From NCBI GenBank assembly GCA_964542165.1, contig CAZITQ010000015.1, positions 1-64,000 on the forward strand: a stretch of DNA of 64,000 nt. The letters run 5' to 3'. Below are positions 54,636 to 63,917 of this stretch, piece by piece (within the stretch, counting starts at the first letter, position 1; each line of letters opens with the position of its first letter). The stretch is from CAYTBN01 sp964542165 (GTDB lineage Bacteria > Myxococcota_A > UBA796 > UBA9615 > CAYRNR01). The notes beneath the pieces are model-generated. The model searched no databases and was not told the origin of the DNA. It saw nothing but the letters and a program-made list of their open reading frames with translations. The translations under genes were made by a program, and so were the position numbers.

Positions 54636-55711
54636 TGCCTCGCCCCCTTGCCCCTGCCCTTGCCCTTGCCCTTGCCCTCTCCCTCTCCCTGGCCGGCTGC
54701 GATCCCCCGGACCTCACCCCGGCCTCCGAGGTCATCCGCCTCCGTGTCCTCGCCATCGAGACCGATCCCCCGGAGGTCGCGTTCGGCGACACGGTGCGGC
54801 TGAGCCCGGTGATCGCCGATCCCTGGAACGAGGGCTACTCCCCCCAGTGGATGCCCTGCATCGAGACCAGCCTGGGCGGGTTCGTGGCCTGCGACTTCGA
54901 GAACATGCTCGTCGATCTGACGAACCCCTTCTCCCTCGCGGCGCTGACCCAGGAGGAGTTGGAGTTCACGGTCGACCAGGAGGAGGTCGCATCCCTGATG
55001 GCGGAGATGGACGCCCTGGACCGGGCGGACGGCCTGTCCCTGCAGTTCATCCTGATGCTCTTCCCCCGGGGCAAGACCATCCTCGACTACATGCCCGAGT
55101 TCGACCTGGAGCGCATCGACGACCCGGACTACCTCGAGGAGTATGGCGAACAGTCCACCGAGGCGTTCAACACGGTCTTCGAGGCGCTGATGCGCCAGAG
55201 CCGGATCGCCTTCAAGCGGGTGATCGTCAGCGACCTGGACTCGGTGGGCATCGCCATGCACGAGGAGGGCGAGTGTGCGGACCTTCCCGGGCTGCTGCCG
55301 AACCGGGCGCCCGTCCTGGGTGGGGTGGTCACCGTGGACGAGAACGTGGAGCTGGCCCTCCCCTCCGGCGTCACCATCGACGTGCCCCTGGGCGAGACCC
55401 TCGGCCTCGAGCCCCTGTGGAATCCGGACGACCAGGAGGCCTACTACCACGTGGCCTGGGGCGGGGAGACCGAGTGCCGGATCGAGTCGCCGTTCTTCGC
55501 CTGGTACGCCACCGGCGGCAGCTTCGCCGACGAGGACGGATTCGGCATCGACTCGTCGTTCCTCGCCGAGAACGGCCTCCCGGACACCGTCCAGTGGCGG
55601 GCCCCCACCTCCATCCCCGAACGCAACCCGGTAGACGCGTGGATCGTGGTCTGGGACCGCCGCGGAGGGGTCCACCACGTGGCATTCCATCTGGATGTGA
55701 TCGAAGAGTAA
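54635..55711 (+). CDS. Lipoprotein linked to the TonB receptor
   Basis: 358 residues, start overlapping the receptor stop (TGATG). The signal peptide is coded by a 6-bp repeat (cccttg)n giving Ala-Leu and Ser-Leu pairs, with lipobox SLAGC. The mature protein is acidic and strand-rich with a few Cys (PCIETS, VACDFE, GECADLPG, TECRIES). No family recognised. Its coupling to the receptor suggests a surface accessory lipoprotein for the same substrate. Confidence 0.8.
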   Translation: MPRPLAPALALALALSLSLAGCDPPDLTPASEVIRLRVLAIETDPPEVAFGDTVRLSPVIADPWNEGYSPQWMPCIETSLGGFVACDFENMLVDLTNPFSLAALTQEELEFTVDQEEVASLMAEMDALDRADGLSLQFILMLFPRGKTILDYMPEFDLERIDDPDYLEEYGEQSTEAFNTVFEALMRQSRIAFKRVIVSDLDSVGIAMHEEGECADLPGLLPNRAPVLGGVVTVDENVELALPSGVTIDVPLGETLGLEPLWNPDDQEAYYHVAWGGETECRIESPFFAWYATGGSFADEDGFGIDSSFLAENGLPDTVQWRAPTSIPERNPVDAWIVVWDRRGGVHHVAFHLDVIEE

Positions 55712-55771
55712 GGGGACGTACGTAAGTTGTTAACTTGCGTGCCCGCAAGTTAACAACTTACGTACGGCCCC
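55712..55771. terminator. Long AT-rich hairpin between convergent genes
   Basis: A perfect 21-bp arm (55718-55738, GTACGTAAGTTGTTAACTTGC without its last base shown in full) pairs with 55745-55765 across a 6-base loop, and GGGG/CCCC at the base extends the stem with one mismatch. It lies just after the rightward lipoprotein stop (55711) and before the leftward gene end (55791). A bidirectional terminator is likely, but the stem is unusually AT-rich and may be a dispersed repeat. Confidence 0.75.
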
Positions 55772-55790
55772 TTTCCCCGTCCCCTTTCCC

Positions 55791-56231
55791 TTACCCCCCG
55801 ACCCGGTAGCTCCCCGACACCACGGTCGCGAAGTCCTCGCAACGGGCGCGCCCCAGGCGTACGCCCTCCCGACAGCCGGTGCCGTAGACGACCGAGATGC
55901 GGAAGATGCCCTTCCCCAGGGCCTCACCGGAGGTGTACGTCAACTCGTGGGTCCCTTCGGGCAGGGCCTGGGCGACGCCCTCCCACTTGCAGGCCTCCCG
56001 TTCCACGCGCGCGTACGATTCTTCCTGGAACGTCTCCACCTCGAAGGGATGGCACCCGGGCACGAAGATCGTGCCGCCCGAGTCGTTCTGGATGACGACC
56101 TTCACCTCGGCCCCCTGGGCGTAGACCTCCTGAGCAGTCGAGACGCTCACGGCGTCTGCGGAGACCGCCATCGAAGGGAACGCGAACAGGGCCGCAACGA
56201 CCCAAGGTGTCAGGGGGAACTGGATTCGCAT
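55791..56231 (-). CDS. Small exported protein of unknown function
   Basis: 146 residues from the ATG that starts the signal peptide (MRIQFPLTPWVVAALFAF); GGAGGAG lies eight bases upstream, and earlier in-frame starts are rejected. The mature part is a single Ig-like strand-rich domain (VYAQGAEVKVVIQNDSGG) with four Cys, possibly two disulfides. No family recognised. Periplasmic or secreted. Confidence 0.78.
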   Translation of the reverse strand: MRIQFPLTPWVVAALFAFPSMAVSADAVSVSTAQEVYAQGAEVKVVIQNDSGGTIFVPGCHPFEVETFQEESYARVEREACKWEGVAQALPEGTHELTYTSGEALGKGIFRISVVYGTGCREGVRLGRARCEDFATVVSGSYRVGG

Positions 56232-56256
56232 GGGGTCCTCCTCCGCACTCGCCACG

Positions 56257-56286
56257 GTTATATCGCCGCCCCGCCGACCCGGGCAA
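56257..56286 (-). promoter_or_regulatory. Promoter for the small exported protein
   Basis: On the minus strand, TTGCCC (56286-56281) and TATAAC (56262-56257) are 18 bp apart, about 26 bases before the ATG at 56231. Confidence 0.5.
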
Positions 56287-56434
56287 GGCCGCGCCCCGCC
56301 GCCCGACGTTCCTGCGCGGGCGCAACGCACGCTGCGCGCGGGCGGCCGCGCGGACGAGACAGACAGCCGTTTTTCCGTTGAATTCCAGGAAGTTAGATAC
56401 CGACCCTCCCGCCCACGCACGGGGGCCCGTTCCC

Positions 56435-56464
56435 TTGACACACTTTCTCGACGTCAGGTAGAAC
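56435..56464 (+). promoter_or_regulatory. Sigma70-type promoter without an assigned gene
   Basis: TTGACA (56435-56440) and TAGAAC (56459-56464) are 18 bp apart. The next clear gene begins about 400 bases away (56867). It may give a long leader or a small RNA ending near the hairpin at 56656-56677, or express a 58-codon frame at 56482-56658, for which there is no other support. Confidence 0.55.
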
Positions 56465-56866
56465 GGCCGCTGCGCAGGAAGATGGTAGCTATCGTCCGCC
56501 TGGTCGAGTCCAACACCCTTTGGGTCTGTCCGGCGGCGCCGGCAGCCCCAACGGGGCGGGTTGCTGCTCACCGGCCCACGCCGGCAGCAGAACCGCGCCA
56601 TGGCAGGCTTCATGCCTCGACGAATCGTGATACCTTCCGAAACCGACGAACGGTATGATGCCGGTGTTCTGGCATCAAAGGCGAAAAAAGCCGAGTCCTC
56701 ACGCGTAGTTGCGCGGGGCCGGGTGTAGACGCGGACAGAAGGACGGAGGCGGGAAGAACGTCAACCGACTGTCAAACATGTAACCAGTCGGCCCGCCATT
56801 CGTTGACGAACCAGAGCACGGGGTTCCCCCAGGACCTCGGAGCTCCGTGCATGAAGGAGTGCAACC

Positions 56867-57727
56867 ATGCGCGGTTGGCCCTTGCTGCTGACGCTGCTGT
56901 TGACCATCGGTCTGATGGCTCCCGCCTACGGGGCGCCTCGGGGCGACGATGACGATGACGAGGGCGGTACCACCGTCGTCACATCGCGGGGGCCGGAGAA
57001 GAAGGGGCTGCAGGTCCGCTCCAAATTCTTCCGGAAGAAGGGGCGTGTCGAGATCACGCCCAACTTCGGGTACATCACCAACAACGAGTTCAACCAGGAC
57101 ATGTCCGCTGGACTCGACGTGGCGATCCACCTCTCCGAGCGCTTCGCCATCGAGATCGGCGGCCAGTACGCCTTCCTCGGCGCCACCAACCAGAAGGATC
57201 TGGCGGCGGCGGTGCTCTCGCTGACCGACCCCAACATGCTCGAGGCGACCGACCCGGGGGTCTTCGCCCACGTGGGCGTTCTCTGGAGCCCCATGTACGG
57301 GAAGATCAACCCGATGGGGATGGCGGTCATCAACCTCGACTTCTTCTTGGCCCTCGGGCTCGGCTACGAGTACGAGGAGGTCGAGATCCTGCGGATGGAC
57401 TGGGGCACGGGCACCGGGATGGTGGACAACAAGTTCCAGAACCATCTGATCCCGCTCCACCTGGGCGTGGGGATGAAGATCTTCGCCTCGCGCGGATTCA
57501 GCATCCGCATCGACGGTCGGTTCTACCTGACCATCGACCAGATCCTGGACTTCAAGGATCCCCACAGCGCGCAGGCCAACCGGAACCTGCTCAACGACAA
57601 TCCGTACACCAATCGGCTGGACTGCGGCGTGAACTCCAGCGCCCAGTGCATCACCACCCTCAACAACACCTTCATCGTCTCCGTCGGTGCCAGCATCTGG
57701 GCGCCCAAGATGAAGTCCGATGACTAG
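56867..57727 (+). CDS. Outer-membrane beta-barrel protein (myxobacterial OMP family)
   Basis: 286 residues, AAGGAG seven bases before the ATG, signal peptide of about 22 residues ending in AYG. An acidic patch (DDDDDE) is followed by the hallmark FFRKKGRVEITPNFGYITNNEFNQ, which matches the OMP_myx_plus type of barrel domain, then strands separated by Asn/Gly turns. Two Cys near the end. It forms a pair with the next gene and heads a five-gene operon, like GltA/GltB in the myxobacterial gliding system. Role inferred. Confidence 0.83.
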   Translation: MRGWPLLLTLLLTIGLMAPAYGAPRGDDDDDEGGTTVVTSRGPEKKGLQVRSKFFRKKGRVEITPNFGYITNNEFNQDMSAGLDVAIHLSERFAIEIGGQYAFLGATNQKDLAAAVLSLTDPNMLEATDPGVFAHVGVLWSPMYGKINPMGMAVINLDFFLALGLGYEYEEVEILRMDWGTGTGMVDNKFQNHLIPLHLGVGMKIFASRGFSIRIDGRFYLTIDQILDFKDPHSAQANRNLLNDNPYTNRLDCGVNSSAQCITTLNNTFIVSVGASIWAPKMKSDD

Positions 57728-57740
57728 GGGAGGTAGAGCC

Positions 57741-58601
57741 GTGCGGAATTCGAACATGACCGAGCCCACCCGCTTCCTGCTCCCCGCCATCGCCCTGCTG
57801 GCCATGGCCCTGGCGCCCTGCTGGGCGGCCAAGGCGGCGCCGACGCCGGACGTGTCGTCGCTGGTCGACATGTCGTTGCTGGACATGGCCACCGCCGAAC
57901 AGGCGCGGGACGACGACGAGGACGACGAGGAGCGGAGCGACTCCCGCAGCGCCACCGGCCGCAAGCGAATCATCAAGGTCGTCCAGCGCCGTCACTTCCT
58001 CAAGCTGGGCCGGGTCGAGGCGACCATCCCCTCCATCGGGATGGTGACCAACGACCCCTTCCTGCGCCGCATCCTGTTCGCCGGCCGGTTCGAGGTCCAC
58101 ATGACCGAGATCTCGAGCATCGGCGCCTACCTGGCCTTCTCCCCGAATCTGGGGGAGAGCGACCTGAAGCAGCTCACCAGCCAGATGCAGACCCGCAAGG
58201 AGGTCGTGCCCGACATCTCGCGGATCATGTTCGTGGGCATCGTGGACGTGGGTTTCTCCCCGATCTTCGGGAAGGTCGAGCTGGGGACCACCCGGATCAT
58301 CAACTACGACATCTACTTCTCCGCCGGTGCCGGCGTCCTCTACACCAAGGACGACGAGGAGCTGGTCAAGGGTGGCGACGAGAAGTACCGCAGTCAGATC
58401 CATCCGGTGACGAGCCTCTCGTTCGGGTTCCGGATCGCGTTCAACGAGTGGTTCGGCGTCCGACTCGAAGGTCGCCTGCTCACCCACATCGAGCAGGTCG
58501 ACCGCGCCGAGGGGCTGAACCTGGAGATGAAGAACAACTTCGCCGTGCAGTTCGGGCCGAGCTTCTTCCTGCCCCCGAAGATGAAGCAGCTGGCCCACTG
58601 A
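57741..58601 (+). CDS. Outer-membrane beta-barrel protein, second copy
   Basis: 286 residues from GTG 57741, which has GGGGAGG seven bases upstream; earlier (57720) and later (57756) Met are possible. A signal peptide, an acidic stretch and then the same barrel motif as its neighbour (RRHFLKLGRVEATIPSIGMV) mark it as a paralogue. Strands with Gly/Phe patterns follow. Thirteen bases separate it from the first copy, so the two are surely co-transcribed. Confidence 0.83.
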   Translation: MRNSNMTEPTRFLLPAIALLAMALAPCWAAKAAPTPDVSSLVDMSLLDMATAEQARDDDEDDEERSDSRSATGRKRIIKVVQRRHFLKLGRVEATIPSIGMVTNDPFLRRILFAGRFEVHMTEISSIGAYLAFSPNLGESDLKQLTSQMQTRKEVVPDISRIMFVGIVDVGFSPIFGKVELGTTRIINYDIYFSAGAGVLYTKDDEELVKGGDEKYRSQIHPVTSLSFGFRIAFNEWFGVRLEGRLLTHIEQVDRAEGLNLEMKNNFAVQFGPSFFLPPKMKQLAH

Positions 58602-58710
58602 GACGAGCGAGGGAGGACGGCCGAGCGCCGTCCGGTGCGAACGAGACGGAGTAACGATCCCGGCGGACGGGCGTCGAGACGCCGCGCCCGCCGGAGAAAC
58701 GGGAAGAGTG

Positions 58711-60630
58711 ATGCGAAGCCGGTTCCTGATCGTGCTGACCGCGATGGCTGCTCTGCTGTGGGCGTCGACCGCCCTCGCCCTGAGCAAGGACGACGTCATC
58801 AACATGAAGAGCGTGGGGGTGCCCGACAGCATCATCATCTCCACCATCGAGTCGTCGGACGCGGTGTTCAACCTGTCCGCCGAGGACATCATCGAGCTGA
58901 AGCAGAACGGCGTCAGCGACGCGGTGATCGAGGCCATGCAGTCCACGGCCGGCGACATCTCCACCGAGAATCGGCGCGTGGTGGATGAGCCGCGGGAGGA
59001 GCGGGACACCCGGGAGACCACCCGCCCCGACGAGGCCGACGAACGCGAGACGCGCAAGCCGACCCGTGACGAGGACGACGAGGAAGAAGACGACGACATG
59101 ATCCGCGGGCGTCGCGACCGGGGCAACCAGGAGGACGACCGCAACGAGCGCGCCGAGGCCAAGGCGCTGGCCTACACGCCCCCCGAGATCAAAGAAGCCA
59201 TCAACCAGTACAAGTCCAAGAAGTACCTGAGCTCCAGCTACAACCTCTTCAACATCCTCGACTCGCGCAAGTACCCCGAGCAGAACGTCAAGATCCACTA
59301 CTACCTCGGCGACAGCCTCTACAAGCTCGAGCTCTACCACTCGGCCCAGGTGTACTTCGTCAAGGTGGTCCGCGAGGGCCCCGGGACCTACTTCGCGCCC
59401 GCGCTGACCAAGCTGGTCTACATCTGGCGCAAGACCAACGACCCCACCGCGCTGATCCAGCTCATCGGCGACATCAATCCCGACGACTTCCCCTCCAAGG
59501 TCCGCTCGGACCTGATGTACCTGCTGGGCCGCCGCCAGTTCGACGACCAGAACTACAAGAAGGCCCTGCGCTACATGGAGCAGGTCAGCGACCGCAGCGA
59601 CCACTACCTGCAGGCCCAGTACATCCAGGGGGTGATCTACAACCGCCAGGGCAAGCTCAAGCAGGCGGTGGGCAAGTTCGTGGACATCCTCAAGGAGACC
59701 ACCGTCTACGGCGATCCGGCCGAGATCGAGAAGGTCCGCCACCTCGCGTTGCTCAACATCGGCCGCATCTACTACGGCATCGAGCAGTACGACAAGGCCG
59801 CCGACAAGTACTACGAGTGGGTCCCCCGGGACAGCGAGTACTGGCCGGAGGCGCTGTTCGAGGCGTCCTGGTCCTACTTCATGACCGAGGGCCAGGAGAA
59901 CCGCGCCCTGGGTCACATCATGACCCTGGAGTCGCCGTTCTACGACGACAGCTACTGGATGCCCGAGATGATCATCCTCAAGGCGCTGATCTACTACCGG
60001 ATCTGCGAGTACGAGGACGTGGGCGTGATCCTCGACGACTTCGAGGCCGAGTACAGCGCGGTCATCGACGAGATCAAGGAATTCATCAAGCCCTACGCGG
60101 ACCGCGAGCTGCCGCCCGAGCACGCGTACAAGACCATCTACGGGACCAACTCCACGTACTTCGACAACCTGCCGCAGGCCGTCTACGCCCACATCGAGCT
60201 GGACCAGACCTTCATGGGGCCCCACCGGCACGTGCTGCAGATCGAATCGGAGATCGAGACCGTCCGGGCGATGAAGCCCCAGTGGCGCAACGCCCCGGTG
60301 GGCCGCGCGGTCCTGGAGCGGCTCCGGGAGGACCGCAAGCGCTACATGAAGCGCGCCGGCATCGTGCTGGTCAACAAGCTCAACGACGTGCGCAAGAACC
60401 TCGAGGGTCTGATGGGCCAGTCGGCCCTGATCCGCTTCGAGGTGGCCTCGGGCGAGTACCGCAAGTACACCAAGATGTTCCGCAACCCCGATGCGGTCGA
60501 CATCGCCGAGAAGCTCGAGTTCGAATTCGCAACCAACCCGCAGTTCGTGTACTGGCCGTTCAACGACGAGTTCTGGAGCGACGAGCTAGGGTACTACATC
60601 TTCACCGAGAAGGGCAGCTGCGAGAAGTAG
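58711..60630 (+). CDS. Exported TPR protein, GltC-like (putative)
   Basis: 639 residues from ATG 58711; GTG 58708 is adjacent. Signal peptide of about 24 residues (ending in LALS), then a helical pair repeated twice (SKDDVINMKSVGVPDSII and AEDIIELKQNGVSDAVIE), an acidic-basic disordered stretch (about 90-145), and TPR-like repeats from about 150. Length, export and position after the barrels suit GltC of the gliding machinery. Sequence identity to GltC cannot be judged here. Confidence 0.78.
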   Translation: MRSRFLIVLTAMAALLWASTALALSKDDVINMKSVGVPDSIIISTIESSDAVFNLSAEDIIELKQNGVSDAVIEAMQSTAGDISTENRRVVDEPREERDTRETTRPDEADERETRKPTRDEDDEEEDDDMIRGRRDRGNQEDDRNERAEAKALAYTPPEIKEAINQYKSKKYLSSSYNLFNILDSRKYPEQNVKIHYYLGDSLYKLELYHSAQVYFVKVVREGPGTYFAPALTKLVYIWRKTNDPTALIQLIGDINPDDFPSKVRSDLMYLLGRRQFDDQNYKKALRYMEQVSDRSDHYLQAQYIQGVIYNRQGKLKQAVGKFVDILKETTVYGDPAEIEKVRHLALLNIGRIYYGIEQYDKAADKYYEWVPRDSEYWPEALFEASWSYFMTEGQENRALGHIMTLESPFYDDSYWMPEMIILKALIYYRICEYEDVGVILDDFEAEYSAVIDEIKEFIKPYADRELPPEHAYKTIYGTNSTYFDNLPQAVYAHIELDQTFMGPHRHVLQIESEIETVRAMKPQWRNAPVGRAVLERLREDRKRYMKRAGIVLVNKLNDVRKNLEGLMGQSALIRFEVASGEYRKYTKMFRNPDAVDIAEKLEFEFATNPQFVYWPFNDEFWSDELGYYIFTEKGSCEK

Positions 60631-60681
60631 CGCCCTCTCGGGACGGACAGAAACGACCCCATCGCCTGCTGGAGGACGATG

Positions 60682-63600
60682 ATGCGATCCCCTGTTACCC
60701 GCTGGCTGACCCTGTGCGTCGGCCTCTTCCTCGCGGTCCTCACCGCGCTGCCGATCTACGCGCAGAGCGCCAAGGACGAGAAGGAAGAGGAGGAAAGGCG
60801 CTCGATCATCTCCCGCCGGAAATTCCAGGAGGAGACCAACCGCGAGAAGTACGGCGAGATGGCCCGGGAGGCGCTGGACGAAGAGATCCGGCGCGCCAAG
60901 GACCTGCTGCGCAACGAGGCGTACATCACCGAGCCGCAGATCAAGGCCGAGCTGCTGATGCGCCTCGCGGTGGCCTACGAGGAGATGGCGAAGTACGAGT
61001 GGGCCGACGAGATGCACACGTACGACACCACCATCGAGGCCTGCTTCGATGAAGGGAGGGACGACTGCGACGCAGCCGTCCAGCTCGATCGGACGCGGTC
61101 GATGCAGTACAACCGCAAGGCGATCAGCTCGTACCAGAACCTGCTGGCGAACTATCAGTCCTTCGGGCGGCTGGACGAGGTCTTGTTCCGCATGGCGGTC
61201 ACCCTCGAGGAGATCGAGGAACGCAAGGAGGCGCTGCAGACCTACACCAAGCTGGTCAAGCAGTACCAGACCAGCCCCTACGTGCCGGACGCCTACAACG
61301 CCATCGGCGAGTACTACTTCGACAACAACAACGCCTACAAGGCGCTGCAGGCCTACAAGAAGGCCGCCGCCTTCCGCGAGTCGTCGATCTACACCTTCGC
61401 CCTCTACAAGCTCGGCTGGTGCTACTACAACGTCGGCGAGTTCGACACCGCCATCGAGACCATGAAGACGGTGGTCTCCGAGACCGACCGGATGATCGAG
61501 TCGGGCGCGGACGTGGGCATCTCGCTCAAGGAAGAGGCGCTCAAGGACCTGGTCCAGTTCTTCTCCGAGGAGGGGAACCTGGAGGAGGCCAAGGAGTACT
61601 TCACCCGCTACGGGCAGAAGAAGTACTACCGCAAGATGCTCAAGCGTCTGGCGACCATCTACTACGAGCAGGGCAAGAACGAGCTGGTCATCCAGACCTA
61701 CAAGACCCTGATCGCCGAGGAGCCGATGGCTCCGGACAACCCCGAGTACCAGGACCAGATCATCAAGTCCTACTGGGAGCGCGACGCCTTCGAGGAGGCC
61801 AACCGCGAGATCGACGAGATGCTCGACCAGTTCGGTCGCAACTCCCGCTGGGCCCAGGCCAACGCGGACAACACCGCCGCCCTGGAAGAGGCCGACAACC
61901 TGATCGAGAAGAACGTGCGCAAGGCCGCGGTCGACTCGTTCCAGCAGGCCATCAAGCGCAAGAACAAGGAGCTGCTGATCCTCGCGGAGATCGAGTACAA
62001 GAAGTACCTCGACTACTTCCCGGACTCCAAGAAGGCCTACGAGATGCGCTTCTGGTACGGGGAGGTCCTGTACAAGCTCAAGAAGTACGACCTGTCCACC
62101 GAGCAGTACGAGCAGGTGGTCCAGATGGACCCCAACGGCAAGTACCTCAAGGACGCGGCCTCCAACACCATCTTCTCGATCGAGAAGTACATCGGGAAGA
62201 AGCAGAAGGAGTGGGACAAGGAGGCCAAGGCCCAGCGCGACGCGATGGAGGCCGCCGAGGACCCGCGCGAGCGCTACGCCCCCATCGAGCTCAACGAGTG
62301 GGAGAAGCGGCTCATCACCGCCTGTGACACCTACGCCAAGGTGCTACCCAACGAGGAGAACACCTACCAGGTGCTCTACAAGGCGGCGTTCCTGCTGGAC
62401 ACCCGGAACCACTTCAAGGACGCCAACCAGCGCTACCTGGAGATCATCCGGGCCCAGCCCCGGACCGAGACCGCCCAGTTCGCGGTCCACCGGATGCTGT
62501 CCACCTACGAGGCCATCGAGGACTGGAGCAACCTGAACAAGGTCGCGCGCGAGTTCTACCAGAATCCCGATGTGGGCAAGACCGAGAAGTTCAAGAAGGA
62601 GCTGTTCGAGATCTACCAGAACGCGACCGTGAAGCTGGCCGAGGTCAAGTCCCAGGAGGCCGACGAGACCGGCGATCCCGCGACCGCCGTCGAGGCCGCC
62701 GACGCGTACCTGGCCTTCTTCGAGGAGTTCGGTGACGCCAAGACCGCGCCGCTGGCCCTCTACAACTCGGCCGTCTACCAGTACAAGGGCGAGGACAAGG
62801 CCCGGTCCATCGAGCTGCGTCACCAGTTCGTCGAGACCTTCCCGGACGAGCCCAAGGACAAGAAGGAAGCCGAGCGGCAGCTGTTCGAGAAGTCGGTGGC
62901 CGTGCTCGCCGAGCACTACGACACCATCACGGACTTCGACGAGGCCGTGAAGTACTTCCACATCCTGTACGAGCGCGACCCCGAGTTCGAGGTCGAGGGC
63001 TTCCTCACCGCCGACCTGGCGCTGCAGCGCGCCGCGCGCTACCAGCTGGCCATGGGTCTGTACGACGAGGCCGCCGCCGACTACCACGCCTGGATCGAGG
63101 CCCACCCGGACGACGAGACCATTCCGGGCATCTTGCTGCGCATCGCCGATGCGTACCGCAAGGCCGGCGAGCAGGACAAGGCGATGGAAGCGTACAAGGA
63201 CGTGTACAGCGACAAGCGCACCGCCAAGCTCGACCCGGACATGGTGATCTTCACCCGCAAGACCTACGGCGACATCCAGGCCGAACAGGGCAACATCACC
63301 GAGGCGCGCAAGTCCTGGCAGCAGGTCGTCAACGAGTACAAGCGGATGGCCGGTTCGGGCACGACGTTCAAGCGGGCGTCGGTGGACGCCGCCGAGTGCC
63401 GGTTCAACCTGCTGGCGCCCGAGTTCGACACCTTCGACGCCATGGGCCTGTCGGCCGACGAGAAGAAGGGTCGCACGGACCTCAAGAACAAGCGCGCCAA
63501 GCTCGACGGTCTCAAGAACAAGTACCTCGAGATGGCCCGCGACGAGTCCGCCGGTCCCTGGTCCATCGCCGCCGCCTACATGGCAGGCCGCGTGGTGCTG

Positions 63601-63900
63601 GACCTCTACGAGGACCTGATGAACGCCGAGTGCCCGGCCAAGCTGACCACTGACCAGTGCGACATGTACCAGCAGGGGCTGCAGATTCACGCGTACGAGA
63701 ACTACCTGTTCCCCACGCTGGACGCGTACCGCGAGGTGCTGAGCGCCGCCGCCGAGGCCAACGTGTACAACGAGTACACGGTCAAGGCGATGGTCACGTT
63801 GGGTGAGCTGGCTCCGGACGAATTCCCACCGACGGTGGAGGAGATACCGGAACCCGGGTTCATCACCAGCATCTGGACCACCATGGACTACGCCCAGTGA
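60682..63900 (+). CDS. Large periplasmic TPR protein, GltD/AgmU-like (putative)
   Basis: 1072 residues from the second of two ATGs, six bases after GGAGG; the first (60679) is only three bases away. Signal peptide ending YAQ, then TPR repeats throughout (FALYKLGWCYYNVGEFDTAI; AYNAIGEYYFDNNNAYKALQ; LRIADAYRKAGEQDKAM). About 20 repeats are plausible. Length and position agree with AgmU/GltD, a large TPR protein of the myxobacterial gliding complex. Strong acidic and Lys-rich composition is typical of such scaffolds. Ends with a compact helical region and no anchor. Confidence 0.8.
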   Translation: MRSPVTRWLTLCVGLFLAVLTALPIYAQSAKDEKEEEERRSIISRRKFQEETNREKYGEMAREALDEEIRRAKDLLRNEAYITEPQIKAELLMRLAVAYEEMAKYEWADEMHTYDTTIEACFDEGRDDCDAAVQLDRTRSMQYNRKAISSYQNLLANYQSFGRLDEVLFRMAVTLEEIEERKEALQTYTKLVKQYQTSPYVPDAYNAIGEYYFDNNNAYKALQAYKKAAAFRESSIYTFALYKLGWCYYNVGEFDTAIETMKTVVSETDRMIESGADVGISLKEEALKDLVQFFSEEGNLEEAKEYFTRYGQKKYYRKMLKRLATIYYEQGKNELVIQTYKTLIAEEPMAPDNPEYQDQIIKSYWERDAFEEANREIDEMLDQFGRNSRWAQANADNTAALEEADNLIEKNVRKAAVDSFQQAIKRKNKELLILAEIEYKKYLDYFPDSKKAYEMRFWYGEVLYKLKKYDLSTEQYEQVVQMDPNGKYLKDAASNTIFSIEKYIGKKQKEWDKEAKAQRDAMEAAEDPRERYAPIELNEWEKRLITACDTYAKVLPNEENTYQVLYKAAFLLDTRNHFKDANQRYLEIIRAQPRTETAQFAVHRMLSTYEAIEDWSNLNKVAREFYQNPDVGKTEKFKKELFEIYQNATVKLAEVKSQEADETGDPATAVEAADAYLAFFEEFGDAKTAPLALYNSAVYQYKGEDKARSIELRHQFVETFPDEPKDKKEAERQLFEKSVAVLAEHYDTITDFDEAVKYFHILYERDPEFEVEGFLTADLALQRAARYQLAMGLYDEAAADYHAWIEAHPDDETIPGILLRIADAYRKAGEQDKAMEAYKDVYSDKRTAKLDPDMVIFTRKTYGDIQAEQGNITEARKSWQQVVNEYKRMAGSGTTFKRASVDAAECRFNLLAPEFDTFDAMGLSADEKKGRTDLKNKRAKLDGLKNKYLEMARDESAGPWSIAAAYMAGRVVLDLYEDLMNAECPAKLTTDQCDMYQQGLQIHAYENYLFPTLDAYREVLSAAAEANVYNEYTVKAMVTLGELAPDEFPPTVEEIPEPGFITSIWTTMDYAQ

Positions 63901-63917
63901 GGCAGAGGAGACCAGCC

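Larger units (their letters stand above)
56232..56866. other. Long intergenic region with promoter and hairpins
   Basis: 635 bases between divergent genes. It holds the promoter listed for 56257, a consensus-type rightward promoter (56435-56464), an inverted repeat TGATGCC/GGCATCA (56656-56677), an inverted repeat CCGACTG/CAGTCGG (56765-56791) and the ribosome site AAGGAG before ATG 56867. No convincing gene. Confidence 0.65.

Noticed and set aside
56482..56658. 58-residue small protein after the orphan promoter
   Set aside because: Weak ribosome site, no domain or hydrophobic segment, and ordinary length for chance in this GC-rich DNA.
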